Origin: Sphingomonas sp. Leaf339
GTDB lineage: Bacteria; Pseudomonadota; Alphaproteobacteria; Sphingomonadales; Sphingomonadaceae
Reading direction: 5' to 3'
NCBI RefSeq assembly: GCF_001426195.1
Contig: NZ_LMRS01000034.1
Coordinates: forward strand, 1 to 64,000
Length of the DNA: 64,000 bases
Part shown: positions 45,692 through 56,236 of the stretch, one piece after another
Numbering within the stretch: position 1 is the stretch's first letter
How the letters are laid out: the number at the start of each line of letters is the position of its first letter
Notes under the pieces: model-generated
Told to the model about the DNA's origin: nothing
What the model saw: the letters and a program-made list of their open reading frames with translations, nothing else
The model's database searches: none
Translations under genes and position numbers: made by a program

Positions 45692-47653
45692 TCAGCGCCC
45701 CGCCCGCAACCGCACCGCCGCACCACCCGCCGCCGCCAGTTGCAGCGTCAGCGTGTCGCCGGCACCGACGCTGCGCTCGGTCAGCGCGACCTTGTCCGCC
45801 GCCGCCCCGTCCTGCCAGATCGTCGCCGCAAAGCGCCCCTTGCCCAGGAACGCCAGCGGCAACGTCACCGTCCGCGCCTCAGCGCCGTTCATCGCGCCGA
45901 TGTACCAGTCGCGCCCCTTGCGCCGGGCGACCACGACATGGCTGCCGATATCGCCATCCAGGAACCGCGGCTCGTCCCACGTCGTCGGCACGTCGCGGAT
46001 GAAGGCGAACTCCGGTTGACCCTGATACGCATCGGGGCTGTCCGACACCATCTGTACCGGGCTTTCATAGACGACGTACATCGCCAGTGCCTGTCCGCGC
46101 GTCGTCTGCACCTGTGGCGGGCTGTTCACGGGCGTGAAGTCGCCCGGCGTCCGGTTGCGGAACGCGCCCGGCGTATAATCCAGCGGCCCCAGCACCGTGC
46201 GCGTGAACGCCAGGCTGACATTGTGCGTCGCCGTGACGCGCTTCGACCATTTATTATACTCCGCGCCCATCACGCCCTCCTGCGTGACGAAATTGGGATA
46301 GGTGCGGTTCAGCCCGGTCGGCTGATAGGCGCCGTGCAGGTCGACCAGCAGATGGCGCTTCGCCGCCTCGGCCACCACGCGGTGGTAATAATCGACCATC
46401 ACCTGATCGTTCCGGTCCATGAAATCGACCTTGATGCCCTTGATCCCCCAGTGGGCATATTGATCCATTGCCTCGGTCATCCGCGCATCGAGCTGGCTCC
46501 ATTGCAGCCACAACATCAGGTCGACCTTGCGCGCCGCGGCGTAGCGAACCAGCTCGGGCATATCCAACCCGGCCTGCGTCTTGGTGATGTCGGTATCCGC
46601 CGGCGCCGATCCGCCGACCCCGGAATTGAGCGCCCATCCTTCATCGACCAGCATGTATTTCAGGCCCGACGCACCGGCGAAATCGATCAGCTTCTTCAGA
46701 TCGGCCATGTTCATCGCCGTCTGCGCCCGACCGGGGAAGTAAGGCCCCGACCACCAGTCCCATGCCGACTTGCCCGGCTGTACCCAGCGCCAGTCACCTG
46801 TCGCGGGCGGGTTGAGATTGCCGATCAGGTTCGACGCGATCAGGTCGCCTGCGCGATCGGCCATCATCACCACCCGCCACGACGACGTCAGCGGCTGCCC
46901 GGCGGCGGCCCGCACCGCCGTCCGCAATTCGCCCGGCAACGGCGCCAGCCGTGTATCGAGGCCCAACCCGCCATCCTCACGCCCGCGCAAATACAGTCCC
47001 GCATAATTCGTCAGACCGGCCTCGGCGATCACGAAGCTGGTGCGCTCGCTGCCGGTCTTGCACAGCATGCCGGGGTCGAACATGTGCATCGGTCGCACCT
47101 GCGAGACGCGGAGGGGATCATATTCTCCCTCATGACTGCTCGTCGCGCGACCGACGTTCAGGCCCCAGCACCGGTCGTCGGTCGGGAAATAGAAACCTGT
47201 CCGCTCCTCCCGGATCGCAATCGGCTGCTCACCACCGGGCAGGCGATAACGAAAGGCGATGCCATCGTCATAGGCACGCAGATCCAGTTCGATCGGCGCG
47301 CCCTTACCGGCCGGATCGGCGAGCGAGACGACCAACTCGTTATAATGGTCGCGCGCGCTTGCCGCCTTGGTCGCGACCAGCGGCACCGTGCGGTCGACGG
47401 CGGCACGGCGCACCTCGGCCATCCGCAACGCATCCGTCCGCGATCCATCGGTGAAATCGAACCCCAGCGGCGACGGCGCCAGCACTGCCTCACCGCGCCG
47501 CGTAACCTCGTATTTCGGCGGGCCGTTGCCGTCCGACGCGATCGACAGCGTGATCGTGCCGTCCGGCGACGCCAGATCGAGCCGGTTCTGCGCCGCTGCC
47601 GGCGCAGCAATGACGATCGCGATGCTGGCCAGCAATAACGTGCCCAGTCTCAT
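45692..47653 (-). CDS. GH97 glycoside hydrolase, probable periplasmic alpha-galactosidase
   Basis: A GH97 enzyme of 653 aa. The start is ATG 47653 with GGAGAG upstream; signal peptide [20 protein letters not shown]. The N-terminal beta-sandwich ([16 protein letters not shown]) precedes the barrel, with [28 protein letters not shown] and [15 protein letters not shown]. Asp410 lies in the KVDF strand end, where retaining GH97 alpha-galactosidases place their nucleophile. [16 protein letters not shown] and [13 protein letters not shown] follow. It would cleave alpha-galactosides outside the cytoplasm, in line with the GH36 gene. An alpha-glucosidase cannot be excluded. It forms an operon with the halogenase gene. 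Confidence 0.88.
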   Translation of the reverse strand: MRLGTLLLASIAIVIAAPAAAQNRLDLASPDGTITLSIASDGNGPPKYEVTRRGEAVLAPSPLGFDFTDGSRTDALRMAEVRRAAVDRTVPLVATKAASARDHYNELVVSLADPAGKGAPIELDLRAYDDGIAFRYRLPGGEQPIAIREERTGFYFPTDDRCWGLNVGRATSSHEGEYDPLRVSQVRPMHMFDPGMLCKTGSERTSFVIAEAGLTNYAGLYLRGREDGGLGLDTRLAPLPGELRTAVRAAAGQPLTSSWRVVMMADRAGDLIASNLIGNLNPPATGDWRWVQPGKSAWDWWSGPYFPGRAQTAMNMADLKKLIDFAGASGLKYMLVDEGWALNSGVGGSAPADTDITKTQAGLDMPELVRYAAARKVDLMLWLQWSQLDARMTEAMDQYAHWGIKGIKVDFMDRNDQVMVDYYHRVVAEAAKRHLLVDLHGAYQPTGLNRTYPNFVTQEGVMGAEYNKWSKRVTATHNVSLAFTRTVLGPLDYTPGAFRNRTPGDFTPVNSPPQVQTTRGQALAMYVVYESPVQMVSDSPDAYQGQPEFAFIRDVPTTWDEPRFLDGDIGSHVVVARRKGRDWYIGAMNGAEARTVTLPLAFLGKGRFAATIWQDGAAADKVALTERSVGAGDTLTLQLAAAGGAAVRLRAGR

Positions 47654-47663
47654 ACATCTCTCC

Positions 47664-47687
47664 GACAAACCGTTGCTTCGCAACGGT
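47664..47687 (-). terminator. Hairpin between the RND gene and GH97
   Basis: An 8-bp stem, ACCGTTGC (47669-47676) with GCAACGGT (47680-47687) and loop TTC. It is followed by TTTGTC on the minus strand. It may end the efflux operon or act in the GH97 leader; the T-tail is weak. Confidence 0.4.
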
Positions 47688-47736
47688 GCATCGGAGGGAC
47701 AGGACGACCGGTCAAGCGGCGATACGCAGGGTCCCG

Positions 47737-50700
47737 CTATTCCGCCGGATGGAGAGCCGCATCCAGTTCGCGACCCACCGCCTGCGGCGACCGTGTCCGC
47801 CCCGCCAGCCGCGCGTACAGCACCGGCACGACGAACATCGTAATCGCCGTCGCGATGCTGACGCCGAACACGATCACCACGCCGATCGCCGATCGCGACC
47901 CGGCGCCCGCGCCGTGGCTGATCGCCAGCGGCACCGCGCCCATGACGGTCGCGATCGACGTCATCAGGATCGGCCGCAACCGCCGGACCGACGCCTGCGC
48001 GATCGCCTCGGCCACGCTCGCGCCCTCGTCGCGTAGCTGGTTGGCGAACTCCACGATCAGGATGCCGTTCTTGGCGGCCAGACCGACGAGCATGACGATA
48101 CCGATCTGGCTGAACAGGTTGATCGTCATTCCCGTCGCCGCCAGTCCGACGACCCCGCCCGCCACCGCCAGCGGCACCGCCGCGATGATGACGACGGGAT
48201 GCACGAAGCTCTCGAACTGCGCCGCCAGCAACAGATAGATGATGACGATGGTCAGCCCGAACACCAGCCAGATCGAACTGCCCGTCTGCTTGAACGCCTG
48301 ACTCTCGCCGCGATACCCCACCGCGATGACCTCCGGCGATTGCCGCGCCTGTTCCTCCATGAAGGCGAGCGCCCGGCCCAGCGTGTAACCGGGGGCAAGA
48401 CCGCCCTGAAAGGTGATCGCCCGCATCTTGTTGAACCGCCCCAGCTCACGCGCCGACGCCGCATCGCGGGTGCGGACCAGATTGGACAGCGGCACCAGAT
48501 CGCCGGTGCGCGACCGGACATAGACGGTCGCCAACCGCCCCTCGCGGTCACGGCCATTGGCCTCCGCCTGCACCAGCACACGGTATTCCTCACCGTCCTG
48601 CACGTACGTCGATGCGCGGCGCGATCCCATCAGCGTCTGGAGCGCCTGACTGACGTCATCGACTGACACACCGAGGTCGCCAGCGCGCTGTGTATCGACG
48701 TCGATCAGGATTTGCGGCTTCGATTCGACATAATCGGCATCGAGATTGACGAGGCCGGGATTCTCCCGCGAAGCGGCGAGGATACGATCCCGCGCCTTCG
48801 CCAGCGCCGGATAGCTCGACCCGGCGATCACGAAGTTCAGCGGCTGCCCACGCCCACGCCCCAGCGACGACCGCACCGTGGCATTGCCGCGCGTCGCGGT
48901 CAGTTGCGATAGTCGCTCCGTCACCAGCCGCGCGACCTGTTGCGACGACACCGACCGGTCCTCCCACGGCTTCAGGAACACGGTCATGCTCGCGCTGTTG
49001 AAATCCTCCGACGCGCCGAAACTGGCGGGCAATCGCGCGACGAGGCCACGGACCGCACCGTTCCCGACCATCGGTTCGACCAGCTTCTCCGCCTGCGCGA
49101 CATAGGCGTCGAGCTGCGCGAAGCCGGTCCCCTCCGGTGCGTTCAGCCGCACCTCGACCACGCCGGTATCCTCCGGTGGCACCAGTTCGGCGTCGATCGT
49201 CGTGAACAGCCACCCTGCCGCGATCAGGAACGCCGCCGTCGCCAGCATCGCCGGCCACGGCCGCGCCAGCGTGCGCGTCAGCCACCGCCCGTAGCCGCGC
49301 TCCACCGACGCGAAACCGCGATCGACCTTCGCCGCGAACCCGCGCCGCTCCTGATGCTTCAACAGCTTGGAACACAGCATCGGCGCCAGCGACAGCGCGA
49401 GCAGCCCCGACAGCGCCACCGCCGCGATCATCGCCACCGCCAGCTCGCGGAACAGCAACCCCGTCTGCCCGGCGATGAACATCACCGGCACGAACACCGC
49501 GCAGACGACGGCGGTGGTCGAGATGACGGCGAACCCCACCTGCCGCGTACCCAGATACGACGCGACCAGCGGATTCTCGCCGCCCTCTATCCGGTGATGG
49601 ACATTCTCCAGCACCACGATCGCGTCATCCACGACCAGCCCGATCGCCAGCACCAGCGCCAGCAGCGTCAGCAGGTTGATCGAATAGCCCAGCCCCCACA
49701 GCACCGCGAAGGTCGCCAGCAGGCAGATCGGCACCGTGATCGCCGGGATCAACGTCGCGCGCCAACTGCCCAGAAACAGGAAGATGACCAGCACCACCAG
49801 CACCGCCGCCTCGGCCAGCGTATGCCACACGCCCTCGATCGCGCGTTCGATGAACAGCGAGCTGTCGGAGCCGACCTGCACCGTCACGCCGCGCGGCAGA
49901 TCGGGGGCCATGTCGACCATCATCTGCTTGGCCGCCTGCGCCACCGCCAGCGTGTTCGCGCCCGACTGGCGGACGATGCCCATGCCGATGCCGGTCTGCC
50001 CGTTGAAGCGGAAACGGGTGTAGGGATTCTCCGCCCCCTGCTCGATCCGCGCCACATCGCCCAGCCGCACCAGATAGCCATCGGCGCCGCGCCCGATCAC
50101 CAGCGACCGGAAATCGGCCGGCGTCACGAACCCGCGCGTGACGCGCAACGATACGTTCTGCTGGCTCGCCTCCAGCCGCCCCGCCGGCAGCTCGACATTC
50201 TGCGTCCTCAGCGCGGTTTCCACGTCGCGGGGCGTCAGCCGGAACGCGGCGAGCCGGTCGGCGTCCAGCCACACCCGCATCGATGGCTTGGCCAGCCCGA
50301 CCAGATTGACCTGCGCCACCCCGTCCAGCGTCGACAGTCGATCGGCGATCACCCGATCGACATAATCGGACAGCTTCATGCGGTCCCATCCGGGCGCCTG
50401 CACGACAAGAAACAGCACCGGCTGCGAATCCGAATCGACCTTGCGCACCTCCGGCGCCAGCGCCTCTTCGGGCAGGTCCTGCGCGGCGCCGGCCACCCGG
50501 TCGCGCACGTCGTTGGCGGCGGAATCGATGTCGCGGCCGGGGCGGAATTCGATCGAGATGTCCGATCGCCCGTCCGACGATCGGCTGGTGATCGTCTCGA
50601 TCCCCTCGACCCCCGCCAGCCGTTCTTCCAGCGGCTGGGTGATGCGGCTCTCGATCACCGCCGCCGCCGCGCCCGTGTAGGTGGTCTGCACCGACACCAC

Positions 50701-50829
50701 CGGCGGATCGGTATCGGGATATTCGCGCACCGACAGGTTCATGAAGCCGACCACGCCGACGATGGTCAGCAGGATCGCCATCACCGCCGCGACCACCGGC
50801 CGCCGGACGGAGAGATCGGAGAGCATCAT
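47737..50829 (-). CDS. RND efflux transporter (HAE-1 type inner-membrane pump)
   Basis: An RND pump of 1030 aa. TM1 lies in VRRPVVAAVMAILLTIVGVV, followed by the family's REYPDTDPPVVSVQTTYTGA. TM4 carries the proton-relay pair Asp-Asp in LAIGLVVDDAIVVLENVHH. The repeat half has VLMLV-type AKNGILIVEFANQLRDEG near the C-terminus. It works with the membrane-fusion lipoprotein encoded just upstream (5-base gap); an outer-membrane channel is not in the window. Substrates cannot be read from sequence. It ends in TAG. Confidence 0.95.
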   Translation of the reverse strand: MMLSDLSVRRPVVAAVMAILLTIVGVVGFMNLSVREYPDTDPPVVSVQTTYTGAAAAVIESRITQPLEERLAGVEGIETITSRSSDGRSDISIEFRPGRDIDSAANDVRDRVAGAAQDLPEEALAPEVRKVDSDSQPVLFLVVQAPGWDRMKLSDYVDRVIADRLSTLDGVAQVNLVGLAKPSMRVWLDADRLAAFRLTPRDVETALRTQNVELPAGRLEASQQNVSLRVTRGFVTPADFRSLVIGRGADGYLVRLGDVARIEQGAENPYTRFRFNGQTGIGMGIVRQSGANTLAVAQAAKQMMVDMAPDLPRGVTVQVGSDSSLFIERAIEGVWHTLAEAAVLVVLVIFLFLGSWRATLIPAITVPICLLATFAVLWGLGYSINLLTLLALVLAIGLVVDDAIVVLENVHHRIEGGENPLVASYLGTRQVGFAVISTTAVVCAVFVPVMFIAGQTGLLFRELAVAMIAAVALSGLLALSLAPMLCSKLLKHQERRGFAAKVDRGFASVERGYGRWLTRTLARPWPAMLATAAFLIAAGWLFTTIDAELVPPEDTGVVEVRLNAPEGTGFAQLDAYVAQAEKLVEPMVGNGAVRGLVARLPASFGASEDFNSASMTVFLKPWEDRSVSSQQVARLVTERLSQLTATRGNATVRSSLGRGRGQPLNFVIAGSSYPALAKARDRILAASRENPGLVNLDADYVESKPQILIDVDTQRAGDLGVSVDDVSQALQTLMGSRRASTYVQDGEEYRVLVQAEANGRDREGRLATVYVRSRTGDLVPLSNLVRTRDAASARELGRFNKMRAITFQGGLAPGYTLGRALAFMEEQARQSPEVIAVGYRGESQAFKQTGSSIWLVFGLTIVIIYLLLAAQFESFVHPVVIIAAVPLAVAGGVVGLAATGMTINLFSQIGIVMLVGLAAKNGILIVEFANQLRDEGASVAEAIAQASVRRLRPILMTSIATVMGAVPLAISHGAGAGSRSAIGVVIVFGVSIATAITMFVVPVLYARLAGRTRSPQAVGRELDAALHPAE

Positions 50830-50833
50830 CGCG

Positions 50834-51883
50834 TCAGCCGCCCGCCCGCGGTGCCGGCGCGCCCTGCACGCGGACCCGCGCGCCGTCGCTCACCTTCACC
50901 ACGCCCTCGACGATCACCTTCGCATCCGCCGGCAGGCCGCGTATCTCGACCAGCCCGTTGTCGCGCAAGCCCGTCGTCACCGCCGCCCGCGCCGCCTTGT
51001 TGTCCTTGCCGACGACATAGACATATCGTTCCGACCCCTCCCCCACGATCGCCAGTTCAGGCAGAGACGCCGCCTCCCGCGTGGCGGCATCGACCCGAAC
51101 GGTCAACAACATGCCCGGCTTCAGCGCCCGATCGGGATTGGGCAACAACGCGCGGACCAGCACCGCCCGCGTCGTCGGATCGATCACCGGATCGATCGTC
51201 GCCACCACCCCGCGAAACGCACGCCCCGGAAAGGCGGCGGCGGTGGCGTCCAGCGCCTGCCCCTTGCGCAAGCTCGCCAGCATCGTCTCCGGCACCGAGA
51301 AATCGAGCTTGATCCGCGAAACGTCGCTGACCGTCGCGATCACCGTCCCCGCCCCGACGATCGCACCCTCCGAAATCGTCCGCAGCGACACATACCCGCC
51401 GAACGGCGCCCGGATCACCCGGTCGCTGATCTGCGCCCGCGCATCGTCGGCGGTGGCGCGCGCCTGTTGCGCCGCTGCCGTCTGCTGTTCCAGACTGGCC
51501 CGCGTCACGAAACCACGCCCGGTCAGCGATTCGATCCGCCCCAGCTGCGCCTTCGCCTGTCGCTCCGCCGCCAGCGCCCCCGCCAGCGACGCCTGTTCCT
51601 GCCCCTGCGCCAGCACCGCGATCACCTGACCCCGAGCAACATAGCCGCCATCGTCGAAATGCAGCCGCTCGATCCGCTCGGTCACCGGCGAGGCGAGTGT
51701 CACCTGTTCGTTGGCACGCGCGGTCCCCACCGCCTCGATCCGATCGACGAAGCGATGCGGCGCGGGCGCGGCGACGCGCACCAGCGGCGGCTGCGACTTC
51801 GCCCGTTCAGATCCACCCTTGCCGCATCCCGCCAGCGCCAGTGCCAGCAGGGATGCGGCCATCCTCATCGTCATCGATCGCAT
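50834..51883 (-). CDS. RND periplasmic adaptor lipoprotein (membrane fusion protein)
   Basis: A membrane-fusion protein of 349 aa. I start at ATG 51883; other in-frame ATGs follow within 30 bases. The signal ends in a lipobox LALAGC, so it should be lipid-anchored. The beta-barrel/lipoyl parts show VGTARANEQVTLASPVTERI and VRLHFDDGGYVARGQ-like RLHFDDGGYVARGQVIAVL. A helical hairpin rich in Ala/Gln follows, then VIRAPFGGYVSLRTISEGA. It lies between the metalloprotease (5-base gap) and the RND pump. Confidence 0.92.
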   Translation of the reverse strand: MRSMTMRMAASLLALALAGCGKGGSERAKSQPPLVRVAAPAPHRFVDRIEAVGTARANEQVTLASPVTERIERLHFDDGGYVARGQVIAVLAQGQEQASLAGALAAERQAKAQLGRIESLTGRGFVTRASLEQQTAAAQQARATADDARAQISDRVIRAPFGGYVSLRTISEGAIVGAGTVIATVSDVSRIKLDFSVPETMLASLRKGQALDATAAAFPGRAFRGVVATIDPVIDPTTRAVLVRALLPNPDRALKPGMLLTVRVDAATREAASLPELAIVGEGSERYVYVVGKDNKAARAAVTTGLRDNGLVEIRGLPADAKVIVEGVVKVSDGARVRVQGAPAPRAGG

Positions 51884-51888
51884 CACCC

Positions 51889-54357
51889 TCAATCGCCGAA
51901 CCAGCCGGTATCGCCACCGATCGGCATCCCCGGCGGGATGGTCGGCACCGCCTGACGCTTGTCGAGTTCGCGCGTCAGCTTGTCCTCGTCGGTCAGCAGC
52001 ATTGCGACATGGCGGCTCCACGCCCCGTCCTCGCCGCTACCCGCTTTGCCCAGCTTCGTGGCGATCCCGCGCAGCCGGTCGCCCAGCAGCGCCGCCACAT
52101 CGGGCGAGGTCGCACCGTCACGGGCGGTATCGGCCATCGTCATGATCGTCCGATACGCGATCCGCCGGCCGACCGCATCACGCCGCGCATCGACGGTCGC
52201 GGCCACCAGCCGGTCGAGCAGCGGATCGACCCCCGGCATCCCCGCCTCGCGCCGATGCTGCTCATACACCCGCGCCAATCGCGCCGGGGCGAGCAGCGAA
52301 TCCAGCGTCACCTGCGCCGCGACATCGGCGGCGACCAGCGGGTCGAACGCGGCAGCCCCGGCATTGCGGAACACCTCCTGATCGAACTGCACATCGCCGC
52401 GCCCGTTCATCGGCGACGACAGCGGCATCACCAGCGTCGCCGGCACCGTCAGCACATCCGCCGACAACGTCCCCAGCATCGCCCCGATCGCGGCATCCTG
52501 TACGGCGGCGGTAACCGGCACGGCGGGCGGGTGATTGTCCCCCGCCACGGCATAGGCATAATCGATGCCGCCGACCAGCTTGCCCACCGCATCGATATCG
52601 TACCGATGCAGCAGCCACACCGGCACGAACTTGCGACGCAGATCGGACAGCGCCTCGCCTTGGCGCAGCACGCCCGGCCCGAACTGCGCGATGGCAATAC
52701 GGCGCACTGCCATCATGTGGTTCAGCGAGGCAACCGGGTCAGGCCCGTCGTCCCACATGCTCCCCCACGGACTGGGCGTATCCGATGCGCGGCCGTCGAT
52801 ATCGGTGATGAAGCGTACGCCCTTTGCCTGGATCGCCAGCGCCTTGGCGCGCGCCGCCACGTCGGGATCGGTGCCCGGCGCGGGATCGGCATAAAGCCAG
52901 TCGATCGTGAAATCGTCCCACGCACCACCGCCCGGCGCATAGGCTTCGGACAGGTCGATCTTGCCGTCGGTCAGTTTGATACGCGGCCCCGGATAATCCA
53001 TCACCGTCGTGCGGCCCTGCGTGCTGCCCGCGAAGTTGTGCATGAACCCGATCGCGTGGCCGACCTCATGCGCGCCCAACTGGCGGATGCGGTCGAGCGA
53101 TGCCTTCACCAGATCGTTGCCGCCGCCGGTGCCGTTCTGCGCGGTGCCGACCAGCCCCTCGAAGATCGCCATGTCCTGCCGCACGCGCAGCGCGCCGATC
53201 ACGACATTGCCTTTGATGATCTCCCCCGTCCGCGGATCGACGATGCCGCCGCCATACGACCAGCCGCGCGTCAGCCGGTTCGACCAGTTGACCATGCTGT
53301 ACCGCACGTCAAGCGGATCGGCGCCCACCGGCAGCATTTCCGCCCGGAACGCATCGATCAGTCCCGCCTTGTCGAATGCCGTCTTCCAGTAATTCACGCC
53401 CTCCAGCAACGCGGTGCGGATCGGCTCCGGCGCGGCGCGATCGATGTAGAATATGATCGGCTTCTTCACCCGCGACCGCGTGGCGGCGGGATCGACCTTT
53501 TCCAGCCGGAAGCGGTTGGCGAACTGCTGCACCACATCCTCACCCAGCGGCGTGCCATAGTCGTAATATTGGTTGCCGCCCGCCGCCGAACGGATGTCGA
53601 ACTTGCGCGACACGAAGCCCGGCGCCGGCAACCGGACGAAGCTGTGATGCACGGTGAAACCGATCTGGCGCGGTTCGGCGGCGATCCGCTCCACCTCACG
53701 GCCGGGCGTGTCGCTCTGATAGGTCTGGAGTGCGTCCACCTCGATATTGTCGGGAAACACCTTCACCGATCCCGGATCGGCGGCGCTCAGCCCATCGACC
53801 AGCCGGAAACCCTTGCCCGCTACCGATCCGCCGCCCGCCCCGGCCAGCGCCCAACTGGCGTTCAGCGAATCCGCGATCCCCATCGTGTCACGGGTCAGGA
53901 ACGGCGCGATATCCACCGTAACGCCGCCGCCGGGTTCGGTCGATACGATGTCGAGCATCGCCATGATGCTGGTCGGGAAACTGGTGCGGCCACCCGCCGC
54001 CACGCCGGCATCGCCAGTGGCCCGGAACTGGTGATTCTCGAACGTCACCGCTACCTTCTTGCCGATCCGCCGGAACGCAACGATGTGCTCCGGCCCGAGC
54101 ATCCCACGATCCAGCCTCAGATTGGCGGAGCCGATCCCGGTGCGCAGGGACGTAGCATAGATAAAGCGCCCCGATGCTCCATCAGCATCAGCGGCCGGCA
54201 ACGTCACCAGAATGCGCCCATCCGCCGCGACCGCCTTCACCGGCAGCAACCCGCCGGCGGTCATCACCGCCTGCTGCGCCGACACCGGGCCGGCACCGAC
54301 GCCGGCTATCGCCAACGCCATCAGCCCGACCGCCGCACTCTGCCTGATACCCCGCAT
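51889..54357 (-). CDS. Zinc-dependent metalloprotease, DUF5117/DUF4953 type
   Basis: An exported 822-aa metalloprotease. Signal peptide [19 protein letters not shown] then VGAGPVSAQ. The zinc site is [11 protein letters not shown], with His430, Glu431, His434 and a third ligand in MHNF, the metzincin-type pattern. It is preceded by [16 protein letters not shown], common in this family. [12 protein letters not shown] follows. Substrates are unknown for most relatives. It is transcribed with an RND efflux pair, which suggests envelope stress or export of a peptide, though this is only context. A T-rich stretch precedes it. Confidence 0.85.
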   Translation of the reverse strand: MRGIRQSAAVGLMALAIAGVGAGPVSAQQAVMTAGGLLPVKAVAADGRILVTLPAADADGASGRFIYATSLRTGIGSANLRLDRGMLGPEHIVAFRRIGKKVAVTFENHQFRATGDAGVAAGGRTSFPTSIMAMLDIVSTEPGGGVTVDIAPFLTRDTMGIADSLNASWALAGAGGGSVAGKGFRLVDGLSAADPGSVKVFPDNIEVDALQTYQSDTPGREVERIAAEPRQIGFTVHHSFVRLPAPGFVSRKFDIRSAAGGNQYYDYGTPLGEDVVQQFANRFRLEKVDPAATRSRVKKPIIFYIDRAAPEPIRTALLEGVNYWKTAFDKAGLIDAFRAEMLPVGADPLDVRYSMVNWSNRLTRGWSYGGGIVDPRTGEIIKGNVVIGALRVRQDMAIFEGLVGTAQNGTGGGNDLVKASLDRIRQLGAHEVGHAIGFMHNFAGSTQGRTTVMDYPGPRIKLTDGKIDLSEAYAPGGGAWDDFTIDWLYADPAPGTDPDVAARAKALAIQAKGVRFITDIDGRASDTPSPWGSMWDDGPDPVASLNHMMAVRRIAIAQFGPGVLRQGEALSDLRRKFVPVWLLHRYDIDAVGKLVGGIDYAYAVAGDNHPPAVPVTAAVQDAAIGAMLGTLSADVLTVPATLVMPLSSPMNGRGDVQFDQEVFRNAGAAAFDPLVAADVAAQVTLDSLLAPARLARVYEQHRREAGMPGVDPLLDRLVAATVDARRDAVGRRIAYRTIMTMADTARDGATSPDVAALLGDRLRGIATKLGKAGSGEDGAWSRHVAMLLTDEDKLTRELDKRQAVPTIPPGMPIGGDTGWFGD

Positions 54358-54464
54358 GGCATCGCCCCTTTTTTGCTGCCCTGCAGCGAAGCTAGCACGA
54401 TCGGTCGGACTGTATACGGCAATATTCCTAACCTATCGATTTTTTGGCCAGCGATATCCAGGCA

Positions 54465-56081
54465 TCAGTGCTTCTCCGCATAGTCGAGCACGCCGCGCAG
54501 CTTGGGCGTGGCACTCAACGGCTGCCCAGCATATTCACGCAGACCCCACGCACCGTACCGGCTGATCGGCCCGGTCGCGGAATATAGCGTGAAGACATCG
54601 CCGGTCAGTACGTTCCAGTCGGTCAGATACTGGCGATAGATCGCTTCCATCCGGGGATCTCGGTTCATCACCGCCAACCGTTTCTGATTATCCGGATCGA
54701 TCTGATGCTGACCGCCTTCATAGGCGATCAGGCGCTTGTCCCACTTATCGGCCAGCGCCTTATATTCTGCCGACTTGACCGCGATCTGCCGCTTCGCCTC
54801 GGCGGCCAGCGCCACCATGTTGGCATCATGGTCACCCGTCAGGTGATCGGTATCCACCTTGAAATACGGTGCGATGGCGATCGCGTCGATCTGTCCGGCG
54901 GCCGCCCCCTTGTTCCATTCGAAGATGTTGGCGCCCACCCACGCATTGTCCGCCTGCGTCGCGGCGACCCGGACCAGATCTTTGGGCCGATCTTCGAAGA
55001 CCTCCGCCCAGATCGGCATTACCTCGGTGATCTTTTGCGCATATCGATAGACGTTCGCTTGAAAACGAGTGTCCGACAGCTTGCGCTCCTGACCTTCGCG
55101 TTCCGCCTGACCCGCCTGACCGAACGAGTAATTCCAGACCTCGTTCGATATCTCGACATATACCGGCTTGCCCGCCGGGATGCTGTCATGGACCAATTGC
55201 GCCATGCGGCGATGATAATCGGCGTCGGCATTCCACGGCACCGTGAACCACGGGCTGGAGCCATTGGCATTGGCGAGCGCCACCATGTTCTCGATCGACG
55301 TGCTGTCGCTGCCGCGCTGGACCAGATCACCCGGCAGACTGCGCGTCGCCCATGTCACCGATGCCGGATTGCTGTTGGCCGCCGACATGTCGAGGAACCG
55401 CAGCACGCCGAACGGCTTCAGATACGCCAGCAGCGAAGGCGCGAACTGAGCATTGTTCGCAAGCCCGACCTGCCGGCAATCCATCGCGCGGATCGGATTG
55501 GCGGCATCCGACCGGTCGATGCTGATCCAAACCCGATTGGCACTGCCGATCGCCTTCCCCCAACGGAATTGCAGGCTGTGATTGCCCACCCGAAGATCGG
55601 ATTGCATGCCACCGGCACCCACGATCCCCTTCCCCTGCCACGTACAGCGCGTGACCGCGGTTGCGCTCGTCTGCGCATCGGCGGGCGGGTTCAGGATCGA
55701 TACGACGCCCGGCGCCGCCGCCGACCCATCGACCCCCTTCGGAAAACCATCGGGCCGCAAGCGCCCATTGTCGATGCCACCCCACCCAGCCGACGGCACC
55801 AGCCAGCGCAACCCGAACAACTGGTTCGCGTAAATCGGCTCGCCGCCATAATAGGTAACGCCCGCCACATTGATGCCCAGCCGATCGCGCGGCGCAGCAG
55901 GTTTTCCACCGACGGCAGATACCGACGCGACACTGCCGTTGTTCGCGGGGAAACGGTTCTTGAAGAAACCCGCGATCGGCCGAACGCCAAGTACCATCGT
56001 AACGCCCAGAACAGCAACGACTGCGATGATCGCCAGTAACTTCCACGCGCCATTCCGGGCGATACTTGTCGTCGATGCCAT
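54465..56081 (-). CDS. Membrane-anchored clan-A glycoside hydrolase-like protein
   Basis: A 538-aa protein I cannot place in a named GH family. One membrane segment near residues 13-34 (WKLLAIIAVVAVLGVTMVLG) is followed by a secreted domain. Two catalytic-type glutamates fit a retaining TIM-barrel enzyme: Glu314 in EISNEVWNY (acid/base, NE motif) and Glu455 in LIAYEGGQH (nucleophile). Other conserved-looking parts are TYYGGEPIYANQLFGLRWL and APYFKVDTDHLTGD. It is divergent from a HlyD/GT2 polysaccharide pair. By analogy with PslG and other anchored hydrolases of exopolysaccharide loci it may trim the nascent polymer. Both the fold and the role are inferred. Confidence 0.65.
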   Translation of the reverse strand: MASTTSIARNGAWKLLAIIAVVAVLGVTMVLGVRPIAGFFKNRFPANNGSVASVSAVGGKPAAPRDRLGINVAGVTYYGGEPIYANQLFGLRWLVPSAGWGGIDNGRLRPDGFPKGVDGSAAAPGVVSILNPPADAQTSATAVTRCTWQGKGIVGAGGMQSDLRVGNHSLQFRWGKAIGSANRVWISIDRSDAANPIRAMDCRQVGLANNAQFAPSLLAYLKPFGVLRFLDMSAANSNPASVTWATRSLPGDLVQRGSDSTSIENMVALANANGSSPWFTVPWNADADYHRRMAQLVHDSIPAGKPVYVEISNEVWNYSFGQAGQAEREGQERKLSDTRFQANVYRYAQKITEVMPIWAEVFEDRPKDLVRVAATQADNAWVGANIFEWNKGAAAGQIDAIAIAPYFKVDTDHLTGDHDANMVALAAEAKRQIAVKSAEYKALADKWDKRLIAYEGGQHQIDPDNQKRLAVMNRDPRMEAIYRQYLTDWNVLTGDVFTLYSATGPISRYGAWGLREYAGQPLSATPKLRGVLDYAEKH

Positions 56082-56236
56082 ATTGCTTCGCCCTGACCGG
56101 TTGATCCACGCTGAGGGGCTAATGTAGCCGCGTTCCGCCGTGGATGGCGACCCGTCACCGTCGATAACGTGATGGTAACGCGTCTATCCTATACAACCAT
56201 TTAGAATAGTATCAGGCCGTAGCATACGGAATTCGC

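Noticed and set aside
48940..51312. 790-codon plus-strand frame over the RND/adaptor genes
   Set aside because: It is low-complexity Arg/His-rich sequence, the shadow of the pump and adaptor genes.
51697..54483. 928-codon plus-strand frame
   Set aside because: It is the antisense shadow of the metalloprotease, which has a signal peptide and zinc motif on the other strand.
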